This document shows, piece after piece, positions 63,305 to 64,000 of a stretch of 64,000 bases of DNA (its first letter is position 1; each line of letters opens with the position of its first letter). The notes under the pieces are model-generated. The model was not told the DNA's origin. It saw only the letters and a program-made list of their open reading frames with translations, and did not search any database. Origin of the DNA: Elusimicrobiota bacterium (GTDB lineage Bacteria > Elusimicrobiota > Elusimicrobia > Elusimicrobiales > UBA9959); the NCBI GenBank assembly GCA_016208085.1, contig JACQYT010000016.1:1-64000 (forward strand), read 5' to 3'. Made by a program: the position numbers and the translations under genes.

Positions 63305-63759
63305 GCGGGTTTTCCTACACCGACGAATATCTGGAATTTCTGCATGCCCTGGACAGGCATAAGATTGAGTATCTGCTGATCGGCGCTTACGCCGTTATGA
63401 TTCACACAAAAGTCCCGAGAGCGACCAAAGATATGGATACCTGGATAAGACAGACCCGGGAAAACGCGATTAAGTTGTCGGCGGCATTGAAGGAATTCGG
63501 GGGCCTGGAGGTTTCTGAGGAGGCTGTTTTGAAGCTGGGTCAAAGAATTGAAATCAAAAGCGAGGCGTTCAAAATTGAGATCTGGACTTCCCAGGAAATC
63601 CTGGGTTTTGAAGAAGCGTGGGAAAGGAAAATGACGGATACTGTGGAGAATTTTTCCATTAACGTGATCTCAAAAGAGGATTTGATAAAACTCAAAAAGC
63701 ATTTTAACAGGCCGCAGGATAAAATGGATTTGAGCCTGCTCCAAGAAAAAGATTTATGA
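63301..63759 (+). CDS. Nucleotidyltransferase (AbiEii/DUF6036-like)
   Basis: 152 aa. Pattern 'EYLLIGAYAVMIHTKVPRAT' followed by 'KDMDTWI' gives the G-A-x-A-V and T-x-D-x-D catalytic motif of nucleotidyltransferases; 'LGQRIEIKSEAFKIEIWTS' and the C-terminal 'NVISKEDLIKLKKHFNRPQD' followed by 'KMDLSLL' match the family's third Asp region. Start overlaps the upstream small gene. Flanked by 65-bp direct repeats, which suggests movement as a cassette. Confidence 0.82.
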   Translation: MSGFSYTDEYLEFLHALDRHKIEYLLIGAYAVMIHTKVPRATKDMDTWIRQTRENAIKLSAALKEFGGLEVSEEAVLKLGQRIEIKSEAFKIEIWTSQEILGFEEAWERKMTDTVENFSINVISKEDLIKLKKHFNRPQDKMDLSLLQEKDL

Positions 63760-63788
63760 ACCGGACTGGTCGGATAAAAATGGGGAAA

Positions 63789-63852
63789 GGCGGATTAGAA
63801 TCCGTCCTGGCCCGCTTTTACCCAGTTATTAAGATATTAAGAACCGTCCCCT
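63789..63852. repeat. 65-bp direct repeat, right copy
   Basis: Near-identical to 63057-63121. A further tandem of TTTATGTCGGCAA (63878-63901) follows; nothing else in 63760-63939. Confidence 0.9.
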
Positions 63853-63939
63853 AAAACGTTACGGCGGGGAGAAAATTTATGTCGGCAATTTATGTCGGCA
63901 ATTGACTATCCCGGTGAAAATATACTAAAGTTAGGGATT

Positions 63940-64000
63940 ATGAAAACAAAAAACATGCTGGCGCTTGCAGTTATTTTAATTTTCTGCGCCGCAATCGGTT
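63940..64000 (+). CDS. 5' end of a secreted protein gene, cut by window edge
   Basis: ATG at 63940; only 20 codons are visible, forming a typical signal peptide ('NMLALAVILIFCAAIG'). A TATACT box at 63921 lies close upstream and 'taggg' could be a weak Shine-Dalgarno site. Product unknown. Confidence 0.6.
   Translation, partial: MKTKNMLALAVILIFCAAIG

Overview
The window looks like a stretch of chromosome from an uncultured Gram-negative bacterium, most likely of the phylum Elusimicrobiota. That placement is an inference from gene content: PorV/UPF0164-like outer membrane proteins, a Tad pilus locus, FtsX with a degenerate EnvC-type partner, GlgE, TsaD, many secreted TPR or coiled-coil proteins, and moderately high GC. 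Sequence alone cannot prove the phylum. Nearly all genes are on the plus strand. I see no rRNA, tRNA or CRISPR array.

Layout. 1-4.7 kb: a type III restriction-modification locus (3' end of mod, then res) with a two-gene SMC-like ATPase plus DUF4276 (TOPRIM-like) module between the two. 4.7-14.6 kb: GlgE, a membrane-anchored TPR Ser/Thr kinase, a minus-strand pair with a secreted CHAT/DUF4347-like protein, an EF-Tu-domain-2-like protein, gene remnants, and an AT-rich Cys-rich protein next to a membrane protein. 15.4-27 kb: ftsX-envC, ctpA, tsaD, a solute-binding-like protein, a GAF-GGDEF protein, an outer membrane barrel protein and a coiled-coil/propeller protein. 27-39.4 kb: a large FlgD-Ig-like surface protein, a PorV-like protein, then a Tad pilus operon (two pilins, TadE-like, CpaB, a very short secretin, a fused CpaE-CpaF ATPase, TadB with an extra domain, TadC). 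39.6-43.4 kb: an AT-rich island of secreted, membrane and lipoprotein genes with a recent internal duplication. 43.4-53.9 kb: a TPR protein and a signalling cluster of HAMP sensor, pseudo-receiver regulator, CheY-like protein, two histidine kinases and a LuxR-type regulator. 54-60 kb: a second pilus-related cluster (near-identical Flp pilin, another pilin-like protein, TadG-like, TadE-like, FtsH-like protease). 60-64 kb: a degenerate S41 lipoprotein, a promoter plus GEMM-I (c-di-GMP class) riboswitch plus terminator, and nucleotidyltransferase and aspartyl-protease cassettes.

The most unusual feature is the density of intergenic repeats. (i) Elements made of degenerate 6-8 bp tandem units, usually purine-rich upstream and pyrimidine-rich downstream of a short centre, so that the whole can fold back; several sequence families share this plan. 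The pyrimidine-rich arm often continues into the next gene and encodes its signal peptide or N-terminus, or replaces its Shine-Dalgarno region. (ii) A 200-bp structured element in three full and three partial copies. (iii) A 110-210 bp family ending in a GAAAATTGC stem in five copies. (iv) Bipartite hairpins bounded by TAGCGG/CCGCTA. (v) One MITE-like element. How the genes may work together is inference: the Tad pilus, the signalling cluster, the diguanylate-cyclase-like protein and the GEMM riboswitch would fit a c-di-GMP or two-component-controlled surface programme.
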